Notes under the pieces: generated by a model
The model's database searches: none
What the model saw: the letters and a program-made list of their open reading frames with translations, nothing else
Told to the model about the DNA's origin: nothing
Shown: piece by piece, positions 43,501 through 50,931 of the stretch
How the letters are laid out: each line of letters begins with the position of its first letter
Position numbering within the stretch: the first letter of the stretch is position 1
Translations under genes and position numbers: made by a program
Assembly: GCA_937926175.1 (NCBI GenBank)
Contig: CALANV010000008.1
Coordinates: 1 to 64,000, forward strand
DNA length: 64,000 bases
Source: an uncultured Rhodospirillales bacterium
GTDB lineage: Bacteria; Pseudomonadota; Alphaproteobacteria; CACIAM-22H2
Direction of reading: 5' to 3'

Positions 43501-43896
43501 CCCGCCGGTGCGGTTCTGGTGCGCAAAGATGTGGCGCTCGAACAGCTTCGGCGCGAAGCGGCCGTGTCGGGACGGCCCGAGGTCCCCACTCCGGGCACGC
43601 CCAGCTCTCCGGGAGCCCCAACAACGCCCGAGCCACAGTCCCCCGCGAAGCCAGGGCGGCCGAAACGGTTCTACGGCACGGTCGAGATCGACATGATGCG
43701 GCCGATCAGGGCCTTCGAAAGCATCATCAATTCGGTTGTGAGCGAGCTGCAGCGTACGCCCGGCGCCAAGGTCAAAGTAACGGTGGAGATCGAGGCCACC
43801 GCGCCAGATGGGTTCCCCGAGGAGGATGTCGGCGTCGTACGCGACAACGCCCGGCAGTTGAAATTCAAAGCGGAGTCGACCGGATTCGAGGAGTGA
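40567..43896 (+). CDS. DUF499 ATPase with N-terminal Swt1-type HEPN domain
   Basis: The 1109-residue protein starts at ATG 40567 behind GGAGGG, 12 bases after the methyltransferase. Residues 35-125 look like a Swt1-type HEPN domain with the catalytic-type motif RNAVAH (R92-H97), the Rx4-6H signature of HEPN RNases. The DUF499 ATPase core follows: Walker A TAFGGGKTHT (K267), Walker B LILLDEV (D378/E379). A Pro-rich linker (TPGTPSSPGAPTTPEPQSP) leads to a small C-terminal domain. It may be the power and effector subunit, releasing RNase activity when unmodified DNA is sensed; this mechanism is inference. Confidence 0.9.
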   Translation: MAGEAETRVQAAVQHLVPGLTPFVAAHMKKAHGEHWLQYASRAQGSDPKSPLDAYGLLKTIIDNWQGLFGEAFSRSDRLKVRTFASIALEARNAVAHLALPMQDDEALRYLDAIHQLLRLTKAPEKEVSAVKALYDAQRSSGVAAAPAIPASQMAPKATLADAAAAMTVPSAAAPETTGRGLKPWISVALPHPDVLANRFKEAEFAADLFAVDSGNASEDYATPENFYRITFLTEGLKRVLLSALQRLGGSGGDPVIGLQTAFGGGKTHTMLALLHLARATDPKLLEGVAPLLEQAGIATWRKPKLAVFVGTAAGPDVAFRAKGAPRIRTLWGYIAWRLAGSEGLELVKDAEENGTNPGSDLMVQVFKKAGPSLILLDEVVAFARQLPDERFEAFLSFIQSLTEAAKMAPGVLVVGSLPESAVEAGGEKGVAALKRLEAVFGRVHSSWLPASGDETYQIIRRRLFQALDADGEKARDETVKAFADLYRKNPAEFPPETREPRYVELLKLAYPIHPELFRCLSQDWAQLQQFQRTRGVLRFMANVIGVLWHERATDPLITPARVPIGHEKIRASALYPLPAAFTAVVDREVDGASALPQQMEVNPSRTISRLRAATRAARAVFLLTAPLEGQANAGITGPKLRLACAEPGDQLAIFGDALRELSERAAFLYEEGGRYWFATKPTLNRLAEEKAKEFPEHVVDAGIVQQLRTDSAVRGGFHRVFAAPDDPAAVDESDFLALVILGPDTPHVGRTAAASKATEAATDALNRCRAGQRRFRNTLLFVAADEGQLTTAREVMRKALAWQEIVADKHLREQMTHGQSADAEQRARSAKEAAEKAVRAAWTHVLYPYRDAAATGAAFELQHLTAPNPTRAAIPSAVYDKAKADGVVKEVLGPEALTRLLEPLWPQDRPHLGIGELAEWFASYVYLPKVRDRIVLDRTIREAVTRVDPAFGYADAWDELGQRYVGLAWGKAPPDLIPAGAVLVRKDVALEQLRREAAVSGRPEVPTPGTPSSPGAPTTPEPQSPAKPGRPKRFYGTVEIDMMRPIRAFESIINSVVSELQRTPGAKVKVTVEIEATAPDGFPEEDVGVVRDNARQLKFKAESTGFEE

Positions 43897-44320
43897 GCGG
43901 CAGCCGACCTGTCGTGGTCGCCCGTCTCAACGACGCCACTCTGCGTTCACGACGTGGTCCGCGCCGGCCTTTACCGTGCCGGGCTGAGAGCGGTTATTAA
44001 CCTGCCGTTGTGCACCGCCTCCAGCCTGCTTCGGCGGGCCGGTTCATTTTCGGAAACGCAGCCAAAATCCAGAGAAAACCCGCTGGGTTTTTGTCGGGTT
44101 TGCATCGGCAACGGACGACCGCATTGGCAAAAGACCAAGCGGCCCTCCGGCGGTACTCCCGCCACACCTCGAGCAACATCCGGGCGATACGGCCAGCGCA
44201 TTGGCCGCGCCGGCGCGTGCGTCGTCAGCGCCAAATGACGCGATGCCCTGCCGGCCCGAACCGGGGCGGTTGCAGGAACTTCGCGACGCTGTTTATATCT
44301 ATGAATGAATAGATTCTATT
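43897..44320. other. Non-coding region after the defence operon
   Basis: About 420 bases without a supportable gene. A hairpin AAAACCC-GCT-GGGTTTT at 44075-44091 is followed by TTGTCGGGTTT; this might end transcription of the DUF499 gene, but it is AT-rich and its T run is short. I found no second copy of the tRNA-Gly 3' end here. Confidence 0.5.
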
Positions 44321-44336
44321 GTTCACATATGTGAAC
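44321..44336. promoter_or_regulatory. Perfect palindrome GTTCACAT-ATGTGAAC, IclR operator candidate
   Basis: This 16-bp uninterrupted palindrome ends 6 bases before the ATG of the iclR-type gene, and AT-rich bases (TATATCTATG) lie just upstream. The position suits repression of its own operon by the IclR-type protein. The motif GTTCAC...GTGAAC is not one I can assign to a named regulator. Confidence 0.6.
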
Positions 44337-44342
44337 GCCGCC

Positions 44343-45140
44343 ATGGCCGCCGGCGACTTCCAGCCCACGAAATCGGCCGACCGCGTCTGCCAGCTGCTCG
44401 CCGCCCTGGCCGAGCACGGCAGCATGACGCACGCGGAGATCGCGCAGCGGCTTTCGATTCCGAAGAGCAGCGTCACTGGCCTGATCAACACGTTGGAAGC
44501 GCATCATTTCATCGCGCGCGACGAGTCGGGACGGCGGTACATGCTCGGCCCGCAAATTCTGACCCTGGCGCAGCAATACATGGCCGGGCTCGATCTCGCC
44601 CGGATCGGTCAGCCGGTCGTCGACGAGCTGATGCGGGAGTCGGGCGAGTCGACGGCGCTGTCGATCGCCTCGGGACCTGACATCGTCGTCGTCGCCAAGG
44701 CGAACTGCGATCAGCCGCTGCAGCGGACGATGCAGCTCGGCGAACGGGCGCCGATGTATGCGACCGCCGGCGGCAAGGCGATCCTGGCCTTCCTGCCGCC
44801 GGCCGAGATCGAGCGGCTGGTTCCCAAAGATCTGCCGCCGGTGACGCCACGCACGCTGAAGACCCGTCGTGCGCTCCTGAAGGAGCTGGCGGAGATCCGG
44901 GCAGGACAGCTTGCCTATAGTCGCGAGGAGCTCATCCCCGGAATTTTCGCCGTCGGCGTGCCCGTACTGGGTGCGCACGGCGCGCCGGTCGCATCGCTCA
45001 GCGTCGCCGTGCCGAGCGTTCGATTCACGCCAAAGCACGAGGCCCATATCGCCGCCGCGATGCGCCGCGCCGCCGACACGTTGTCGGGTCGCTTCGGTTA
45101 CCGGAAGGCGAAGGTGCCCGGAGCCAAACACGCCGCATAG
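44343..45140 (+). CDS. IclR family transcriptional regulator
   Basis: The 265-residue protein has an N-terminal winged helix-turn-helix (AEIAQRLSIPKSSVTGLINTLEAHHFI) and a C-terminal IclR effector domain (ATAGGKAILAFLPPAEIERL). IclR proteins bind small organic acids or aromatic compounds. The start ATG 44343 is chosen over a GTG (44331) and a TTG (44319) because the palindrome would otherwise lie inside the coding region. It is followed 20 bases later by dctP-type, dctQ-type and dctM-type genes, so it probably controls that operon. Confidence 0.9.
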   Translation: MAAGDFQPTKSADRVCQLLAALAEHGSMTHAEIAQRLSIPKSSVTGLINTLEAHHFIARDESGRRYMLGPQILTLAQQYMAGLDLARIGQPVVDELMRESGESTALSIASGPDIVVVAKANCDQPLQRTMQLGERAPMYATAGGKAILAFLPPAEIERLVPKDLPPVTPRTLKTRRALLKELAEIRAGQLAYSREELIPGIFAVGVPVLGAHGAPVASLSVAVPSVRFTPKHEAHIAAAMRRAADTLSGRFGYRKAKVPGAKHAA

Positions 45141-45160
45141 GGCATCGAAGGAGGAAAGCC

Positions 45161-46138
45161 ATGTTTCGTCCCACCCGTCGCCAGGTTCTCGGCCTTCTCG
45201 CCGCCTCGGCGGCCGTCGCGCCGATCCGGAAGGCAGCCGCGAAGACCGAGCTGGTCTTCGCCCACGTCTTCCCGGCCGTCAGCCTGGAGCACGACGCCGT
45301 ACAGCGTTTCGCCAAGGGCGTCGTCGACCGCACCGGCGGCGACGTGGACGTGAAGATCTTTCCCGCGAGCCAGCTCGGCGGGTTTGCGCAGATCGCCACA
45401 CAGCAGCGCTCCGGCGCCATTCACGGCACGATCATTTCGACGACGGCGATCGGTTCCTACGCGCCGACCGCGATGGTCGACTCGTGGCCCTATCTCTTCC
45501 GCGAGAAAGCGCAATTCGACCGGGCCTATGCGAGCGATGCCGGCAAGGCCTTTCTGGCGGAGATCGAGAAGACGTCGGGCTATCGCGTCCTGGCGCCGAT
45601 GTACAAGGGCAAGCGCTACGTCTATGTGCGGCGCCCGGTCACCGCGCTGCAGGGCCTGAAAATCCGCGCGCCGGGGCTTCCGGTGGTGATCGACACGTTC
45701 AAGGCATGGGGCGTGACGCCGACGCCGCTGGGCGTCGCCGAGATGTTTCCGGCCATGCAGCAAGGCGTCGTCGACGGCGCCGAAATCGAGCTGCAGACGG
45801 CGGAAACGCTCGGCCTCATCTCGCTCACCAAGACCGTGCTGATGACGGGTCACATGATGCCGAACTATGCATGGATCTTCTTCGGCCAGTGGCTCGACCG
45901 GCAGCCGGCCGCGGTGAAGACGGCAGTCGAGGAGAGCGCGCGCGAGACGTCGCAATGGTTCGCGGCCGCGATGGTCGAGGCCGAGACGAAGGCGCTCGAC
46001 AAGTTCAAGGCCGCAGGCGCGCAGCTCGTCGATATCGACACCGACGAACTGGAGCGCAAATCGACCGCCGCGCTCGCACCGAAATACGGCGAACTCCATG
46101 CATGGGTGAAGCGTCTCCAGGCCGCGGGAGCGGGCTGA
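45161..46138 (+). CDS. TRAP transporter substrate-binding protein (DctP type)
   Basis: The 325-residue protein starts at ATG 45161 with AGGAGG upstream. Its N-terminus is twin-arginine-like (FRPTRRQVLGLLAASAAVA), so it may be exported by Tat. The mature part has the TRAP family pattern: FPAVSLEHDAVQRFAKGV, KIFPASQLGG, PGLPVVIDTFKAWG, GVVDGAEIEL, and the conserved carboxylate-binding Arg in KIRAPG. Ligand is probably an organic acid. It is followed by the two membrane subunits. Confidence 0.93.
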   Translation: MFRPTRRQVLGLLAASAAVAPIRKAAAKTELVFAHVFPAVSLEHDAVQRFAKGVVDRTGGDVDVKIFPASQLGGFAQIATQQRSGAIHGTIISTTAIGSYAPTAMVDSWPYLFREKAQFDRAYASDAGKAFLAEIEKTSGYRVLAPMYKGKRYVYVRRPVTALQGLKIRAPGLPVVIDTFKAWGVTPTPLGVAEMFPAMQQGVVDGAEIELQTAETLGLISLTKTVLMTGHMMPNYAWIFFGQWLDRQPAAVKTAVEESARETSQWFAAAMVEAETKALDKFKAAGAQLVDIDTDELERKSTAALAPKYGELHAWVKRLQAAGAG

Positions 46139-46143
46139 GCTCC

Positions 46144-46692
46144 ATGGAGCTGACCGGCGAAGGGACCGGCGGGCAGGCGACGGCTCCCGCGGGTCCTCGC
46201 ATCTTCGTGCTGTCGCGCATCGCGGACGTCGTACAGGAAATCCTGTCCGTTCTGGTCGGGGTCGGCATGCTGGTGCTGTTCGGCTCGGTCATCGTGCAGG
46301 TGGGCGGCCGCTACCTGTTCCAGTATGCGCCGGTGTGGTCCGAGGTGCTCGCGGGCTACCTCGTCGTCTGGGTCTCGTTCCTCGGCACCGCGTGGCTCAC
46401 CCGCGCGGGCCTGCATCTGACCGTGTCGCTGGTCCCCGACGCGCTCGGGCGCCGGATGCAGATGGTCGTCGAACTCGTCGGCCTCGGCACGTTCGGCGCG
46501 TTCGCCGGGGCCATGCTCGTCGCAGGAATGGAGCAGTACGAGCTGACGATCCCGATGATGAGCTTCGGGCTGGATATATCGGCGAGCTGGCTCTACCTGT
46601 CTGTCCCGGTTTCGGCGGCCTGCATCCTTCTGTTCCTGCTCGAGCGCCTGGCGATCGCCGCGATGCACCTCGCTCAGGAGGTCCGCCGATGA
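46144..46692 (+). CDS. TRAP transporter small permease (DctQ type)
   Basis: The 182-residue membrane protein has four helices, with LVVWVSFLGTAWLTRAGLHLTVSL containing the typical central Trp/Gly/His cluster, and an LDISASWLYLSVPVSA segment. It forms the membrane complex with DctM. The start ATG 46144 is five bases after dctP; the stop overlaps the dctM start by four bases (ATGA), so stoichiometric translation is likely. Confidence 0.92.
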   Translation: MELTGEGTGGQATAPAGPRIFVLSRIADVVQEILSVLVGVGMLVLFGSVIVQVGGRYLFQYAPVWSEVLAGYLVVWVSFLGTAWLTRAGLHLTVSLVPDALGRRMQMVVELVGLGTFGAFAGAMLVAGMEQYELTIPMMSFGLDISASWLYLSVPVSAACILLFLLERLAIAAMHLAQEVRR

Positions 46693-47951
46693 TCGGCATG
46701 TCCGCCGCGCTGCTTTTCGCGCTGGCGATCGGCATTCCGATCTTCGCGGCGCTGGGACTTGCCGGCTGGGTCGGGCTGGGCGGCCTGCCGCTTTCCGTGA
46801 TGGCCGAGCAGATGGTCTCGGCGCTCGACTCGTTTCCGCTGGTGGCCGTGCCGCTGTTCCTGCTCATGGGGCACCTGATGACGCATAGCGGCATCGCCAC
46901 GACGATCGTGTCGCTCGCGAATGCCGTGCTCGGACGGTTCCGCGGCGGGCTCGCCCTCTCGAACATCGGCGCCGGCGTGTTCTTCGCCGGCATCTCCGGC
47001 TCGGCCGTCGCCGACACGACGGCACTCGGGGCCATCCTCGTGCCGGCGATGAAACGGGAAGGCTATGGCGGCGGCTTTGCCGGCGCGGTCACGGCGGCCG
47101 CCGGCGCCTTGGGGCCGATCATTCCGCCGAGCATCCTGATGGTGCTTTATGGCGTGCAGTCCGGCACGTCGATCGAGGCGCTGTTCGTCGCCGGCGTGAC
47201 GCCGGGCCTTGCGATGGCACTCGCACTGGCGGTCATCGCCCGCGTCATCGCCGGTCGGCGCCGGTATCCCGTCCACCCGCCGATCGGCCTGAACGAGACC
47301 GCCCGGCGGTTCGTGCGCGCGATGCCGGGGCTGTGCCTGCCGCTGATCATCGTCGTCGGGATCGTGAGCGGGATCTTTACCGTCACGGAAAGCGCGGCGG
47401 TTGCGGTCCTCTACGCCCTGATCCTGGCGCTCGGCTCGCGGCGCTCGAGCGCCCGCGACATCTGGCGCCTCCTGAAGGAGTCGGGGACCGAGACCGCCGC
47501 GGTTCTCATCGTGATCGCGGCTTCGGCATTCCTGGCGTGGTCGCTGACCCGTAGCCAGGTACCTCAGACGCTGGTCGCATTCGCGCAGGCGCATGTGAGC
47601 GACCCCAACCTGATGCTGCTGGTGATCAACATCCTGTTGATCGTCGTCGGCATGTTCTTCGCGCCGGCGGCGGGACTCGTCGTGGTGACGCCGCTGCTGG
47701 CGCCGATCGGTCAAGCCTACGGCATCGACCCGCTGCAGCTCGGCGTGATGATCGTCTTCAACCTGAATCTCGGGCTGCTGACACCGCCTGTCGGCATCTC
47801 GCTGATGATCACGGCGCGCATCGCCGGCACGAGCTATGGCGAACAGGTGCGCGAGGCCATGCCGTTCTTCGCCGCCTCGCTCGCCGTGCTCGCCGTGATG
47901 ACGTACTGGCCGGGCTTCGTTCTCGCACTGCCGCGCGCCCTTGGATTCTAA
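46689..47951 (+). CDS. TRAP transporter large permease (DctM type)
   Basis: The 420-residue protein has about twelve helices with the elevator-type core: GISGSAVADTTALGAILVPAM and AAAGALGPIIPPSILMVLYG are the first re-entrant and substrate-gate segments, and NLNLGLLTPPVGISLMI is the second. It couples import to sodium in known systems. Start ATG 46689 overlaps dctQ. The enoyl-CoA hydratase gene follows 19 bases later, so imported substrate may be oxidised by the following enzymes. Confidence 0.94.
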   Translation: MIGMSAALLFALAIGIPIFAALGLAGWVGLGGLPLSVMAEQMVSALDSFPLVAVPLFLLMGHLMTHSGIATTIVSLANAVLGRFRGGLALSNIGAGVFFAGISGSAVADTTALGAILVPAMKREGYGGGFAGAVTAAAGALGPIIPPSILMVLYGVQSGTSIEALFVAGVTPGLAMALALAVIARVIAGRRRYPVHPPIGLNETARRFVRAMPGLCLPLIIVVGIVSGIFTVTESAAVAVLYALILALGSRRSSARDIWRLLKESGTETAAVLIVIAASAFLAWSLTRSQVPQTLVAFAQAHVSDPNLMLLVINILLIVVGMFFAPAAGLVVVTPLLAPIGQAYGIDPLQLGVMIVFNLNLGLLTPPVGISLMITARIAGTSYGEQVREAMPFFAASLAVLAVMTYWPGFVLALPRALGF

Positions 47952-47970
47952 GCACCACGGAGCAGAGAAA

Positions 47971-48741
47971 ATGGCGACACTGACGCAGGAGGTCGCGGAC
48001 GGGGTCCTGACCCTCACCATCAATCGGCCGGACCGCGAAAACCGTATCGATCGCACCACCGGACAGCTTCTTCAACAGGCGCTGGAGGCTGCGCGCGTCG
48101 ACCTGGCCGTTCGTGCCGTGGTCCTGACCGCATCGGGCGACGTGTTTTGCCTCGGCGGCGAGATCGACGGGTTCCCGACCGGCAGTCCCGTTCAGTATCT
48201 CGGCTTCGCGCGCGCCTTCGCGGATGTCGCGGTCGCGATGTCGCGATTGGGCAAGCCGCTCATCGCCGCCGTCAACGGCGATGCGCTGGCCGGCGGATTC
48301 AGTCTTCTCGCCGGTTGCGACCTCGCGATCGTGGCCGAGGACGCCCGGTTCGGTCTGCCGGAGCTCGATTACGGCCTGTTTCCGTTGCTGGCATTGGCGA
48401 GCACGCGCGAGCTGCTGCCGCCGAAGCTGTTGTTCGAGCTCATCTACGAGGCCCGCCTGCTGTCGGCCGCGGAGGCGCAGGCGCTTCATCTCGTCAATCG
48501 CATCGTGCCGCGCGACCGGGTCCTTGCCGAGGCGACCGATGTCGCCCGCAAGATCGCGGCGCGAAGCGGGGTCGCGATCTCCGTCGGCCGCGATGCGTAC
48601 TATGCCATGCGCGGGATGTCGCCGCAGGCCGCCCTGGAGCATGCGCGGTTTGCGCTGGCCACGATGCTGAGCACCGAGGACGGCAAAGAGGCCGGCCGCG
48701 CCAAGCGCGATCGGCGCCAGCCTGCCTTCCAAGGGTTTTGA
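47971..48741 (+). CDS. Enoyl-CoA hydratase/isomerase family protein
   Basis: The 256-residue protein has the crotonase fold: GDVFCLGGEIDGF gives the first oxyanion NH region, and AAVNGDALAGGFSLLAGCDLAIVAEDA holds the conserved GGG-type turn. The second catalytic Glu expected at PELDYGLFPLLAL is replaced by the local sequence LGLP-like pattern, so hydratase versus isomerase or thioesterase activity is uncertain. It starts at ATG 47971 and follows dctM by 19 bases. It likely works with the neighbouring lyase on a CoA-bound intermediate. Confidence 0.85.
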   Translation: MATLTQEVADGVLTLTINRPDRENRIDRTTGQLLQQALEAARVDLAVRAVVLTASGDVFCLGGEIDGFPTGSPVQYLGFARAFADVAVAMSRLGKPLIAAVNGDALAGGFSLLAGCDLAIVAEDARFGLPELDYGLFPLLALASTRELLPPKLLFELIYEARLLSAAEAQALHLVNRIVPRDRVLAEATDVARKIAARSGVAISVGRDAYYAMRGMSPQAALEHARFALATMLSTEDGKEAGRAKRDRRQPAFQGF

Positions 48742-48765
48742 AAAGGCTTTTCTCCGGAGACTGCC

Positions 48766-49641
48766 ATGACCAAAGGCCAAATGCTGCGCGAGGCGATGAA
48801 GCAGGAGCGGCCGCTGCTCGCGATCGGTGCGTTCGATGCGTTCACGGCACGCATGGCGGCACCGGCGGGGTTCCGCGCCGTCTATATCGGCAGCTTCGCG
48901 ACGGCGGCGAGCCTGTGCGGCCTGCCGGACTTCGGCCTGCTGTCGGTCACGGAAATGGCCGACCACATGCGGCGCCTCGCGGCGGCGACGCCGCTGCCCT
49001 GCATCGCCGACGCCGACACCGGCTACGGCAATGCGATCAACGTGCGCCGTACGGTGGAACTCTACGAGGCGGCAGGGGTGGCGGCCCTCCACATCGAGGA
49101 CCAGGTGACGCCGAAGAAGTGCGGCCACATCGCCGGCAAGCAGGTGATTCCCGCCGAGGAAATGGTCCAGAAGATCCGCGCGGCCGTGTCCGCGCGCCGC
49201 GATCCGTCGTTCATGATCATCGCACGCACCGATGCACGCGCCGTAACCGGCCTCGACGACGCGATCGCGCGCTGCCGTCTCTATGCCGAAGCAGGCGCCG
49301 ATGTTCTGTTCGTCGACGCGCCGGAGTCGGTGGACGAGATCGCGCGGATCGGCCGGGAGCTGGCGAAGACCGGCAAGAAGCAGCTCTTCAACGCGGCGTG
49401 GACAGGAAAGACCCCGCCCATGACGGCCGCCGACGTCGGCAGGCTCGGGTTCGACATCATGATCTTCCCGATCGAGCCGCTGCTCGCCGCCTATCCGGCG
49501 ATGCGGGCCGTGATGCAGGCCATCCGCCGCGACGGCAGCCCGGAGGCCATGGCCGATCGCCTGGCGACGTTCGCCGACCTGAACGAGACCGTCGGGTTGC
49601 CGGATTATTTCGAGGCGGAACGGCAGTTCGCCGTGCGGTAG
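48766..49641 (+). CDS. Isocitrate lyase/PEP mutase superfamily enzyme (second copy)
   Basis: The 291-residue protein parallels the enzyme at 18648-19514 in fold and motifs: ADADTGYGN (81-89), EDQVTPKKCGH with Cys119, and IIARTDARAV are shared. The Cys again favours a C-C lyase over a mutase. Sequence between motifs differs enough that the two are old paralogues rather than a recent duplication. It closes the IclR-TRAP operon, 24 bases after the enoyl-CoA hydratase gene. Likely substrates are 2-methylisocitrate-like or malate-derived acids. Confidence 0.87.
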   Translation: MTKGQMLREAMKQERPLLAIGAFDAFTARMAAPAGFRAVYIGSFATAASLCGLPDFGLLSVTEMADHMRRLAAATPLPCIADADTGYGNAINVRRTVELYEAAGVAALHIEDQVTPKKCGHIAGKQVIPAEEMVQKIRAAVSARRDPSFMIIARTDARAVTGLDDAIARCRLYAEAGADVLFVDAPESVDEIARIGRELAKTGKKQLFNAAWTGKTPPMTAADVGRLGFDIMIFPIEPLLAAYPAMRAVMQAIRRDGSPEAMADRLATFADLNETVGLPDYFEAERQFAVR

Positions 49642-49643
49642 CC

Positions 49644-49715
49644 GCGCCGATCGTCGGCTGCCGTACGCGCGCCGAGGATGTAGTGCAGGACGCCTACCTG
49701 ACGCTTACGGTTTGA
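49644..49715 (+). pseudogene. Relic of an ECF sigma factor gene (region 2 only)
   Basis: Directly after the lyase stop, one frame reads APIVGCRTRAEDVVQDAYLTLTV before a stop. IVGCRxRAEDVVQDAYL is the region 2 helix of extracytoplasmic-function sigma factors of the FecI type. No start, region 4 or anti-sigma gene is nearby, so only about 23 codons remain. Confidence 0.6.
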
Positions 49716-49767
49716 GGAGGCCGTCAGCGCCGGAGAGCCGTCCGCAACGGAACTTGCACCGGCAGCC

Positions 49768-50817
49768 CTAGTGGACGGCCGTGATGTCGATGCCCTGGAT
49801 GCTGTTGGCCCAGTGCCGCTTCACGGCGTCGACCACGGACTGGGGAAGCGGCACGTAGCCGAGCTGCCGCGCCACCTCGTCTCCTTCCGCATAGGCCCAG
49901 GCGAAGAAGCGCAGCGCCTGCTGCACGGCGGCGGGATCGCGCGGCGCGCGGTGAATGAGGATGTAGCTGACGCTCGTGACCGGCCAGGCGTTTGCGCCGG
50001 GCTGATCGGTCAGGATCACGCCGAAACTCGGCGTACCCGCCCAGTCGACGCCTTCGGCCGCCGCCTGGAAGGTCGCGGCATCGGGAGCTACGACCTGGCC
50101 TTCGCGATTCACCAGCTTCGCGACCTTCATGCCGGTCTGCTTCGCGTAGGCATACTCGATATAGCCGAGCGCACCGCGGGTGCGTCGGGCGACCGCGGCG
50201 ACACCCTCGTTACCCTTGGCACCGATGCCGATCGGAAACCGCACGGACGTGGCCGCGCCGACGCTGCGTGCCCAGTTCGGATTTGCCTTCGACAGATAAT
50301 CGGTGAACAGGAACGTGGTCCCTGAGCCGTCGGACCGATAGACCGGTGCGACGTGCAGGTCGGGCAGCTCGACGTCCGGATTGAGCTGTTTGATGGCGAC
50401 ATCGTTCCACTTCTTGATCTCGCCCGAATAGAGGCGTGCGAGCACGTCGCCCGTGAGCGTCAGCTCGCCCTCCAGGCCCGGAACGTTGATCACAGGCACG
50501 ACGCCGCTGATGATCGTGGGGAACTGCACGAGGCCGGCGGCCTCGAGCTCCTCCGGCTTCAAGGGCATGTCGGAGGCGCCGAACGTGACGGTGCCGCTCT
50601 TGATCTGGCGGATGCCGCCGCCGGATCCGATCGACTGGTAATTCACGCGTACGCCCGTTGCGGCTTCATAGGCTTGGGCCCACTTGGCGTAGACGGGAAA
50701 GGGAAGCGTCGCACCGGCACCCGTGATCGACGACTGCGCCAGTGCGGCCGTCGCCGAGGCCAAGGCGACAATGCCGACGATCACAGCGCGCCGAAAGATC
50801 CTGCCGAGCATCGTCAT
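49768..50817 (-). CDS. pstS: Phosphate ABC transporter substrate-binding protein
   Basis: The 349-residue protein has a signal peptide (RRAVIVGIVALASATAALAQ) and the PstS fold: SSITGAGATLPFPVYAKWAQAY, QSIGSGGGIRQI, FGASDMPL and RSDGSGTTFLFTDYL with the phosphate-binding Ser, Asp, Arg and Thr. It binds phosphate in the periplasm. pstC, pstA, pstB and phoU are not adjacent, which is unusual; it may be a stand-alone copy. A second Met, two codons on, is an alternative start. Confidence 0.93.
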   Translation of the reverse strand: MTMLGRIFRRAVIVGIVALASATAALAQSSITGAGATLPFPVYAKWAQAYEAATGVRVNYQSIGSGGGIRQIKSGTVTFGASDMPLKPEELEAAGLVQFPTIISGVVPVINVPGLEGELTLTGDVLARLYSGEIKKWNDVAIKQLNPDVELPDLHVAPVYRSDGSGTTFLFTDYLSKANPNWARSVGAATSVRFPIGIGAKGNEGVAAVARRTRGALGYIEYAYAKQTGMKVAKLVNREGQVVAPDAATFQAAAEGVDWAGTPSFGVILTDQPGANAWPVTSVSYILIHRAPRDPAAVQQALRFFAWAYAEGDEVARQLGYVPLPQSVVDAVKRHWANSIQGIDITAVH

Positions 50818-50847
50818 GGTGCGTCTCCTCCGTTCGGCCGGCGGTGT

Positions 50848-50911
50848 CCGGGTGTATCAATCATCCGGGCGTATCAATCATAGGCTGGGGAAGTCATAGG
50901 CTGGAGAAGTC
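50848..50911. repeat. Two consecutive short tandem duplications upstream of pstS
   Basis: CCGGGTGTATCAATCAT (50848-50864) is followed without gap by CCGGGCGTATCAATCAT (50865-50881), one mismatch. Then AGGCTGGGGAAGTCAT (50882-50897) is followed by AGGCTGGAGAAGTC (50898-50911), one mismatch. They fill the pstS 5' region on the minus strand. They do not match the pho box consensus as I know it. Confidence 0.75.
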
Positions 50912-50931
50912 CGGCAGGCGCGCCTGGTTCC

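Noticed and set aside
44075..44091. Strong intrinsic terminator after the DUF499 gene
   Set aside because: The hairpin is real but AT-rich and followed by a short interrupted T run, so I list it only as a weak candidate inside the non-coding entry.
50848..50911. Pho box upstream of pstS
   Set aside because: The repeats are 17 and 14-16 bases and do not match the CTGTCAT-type direct repeats.
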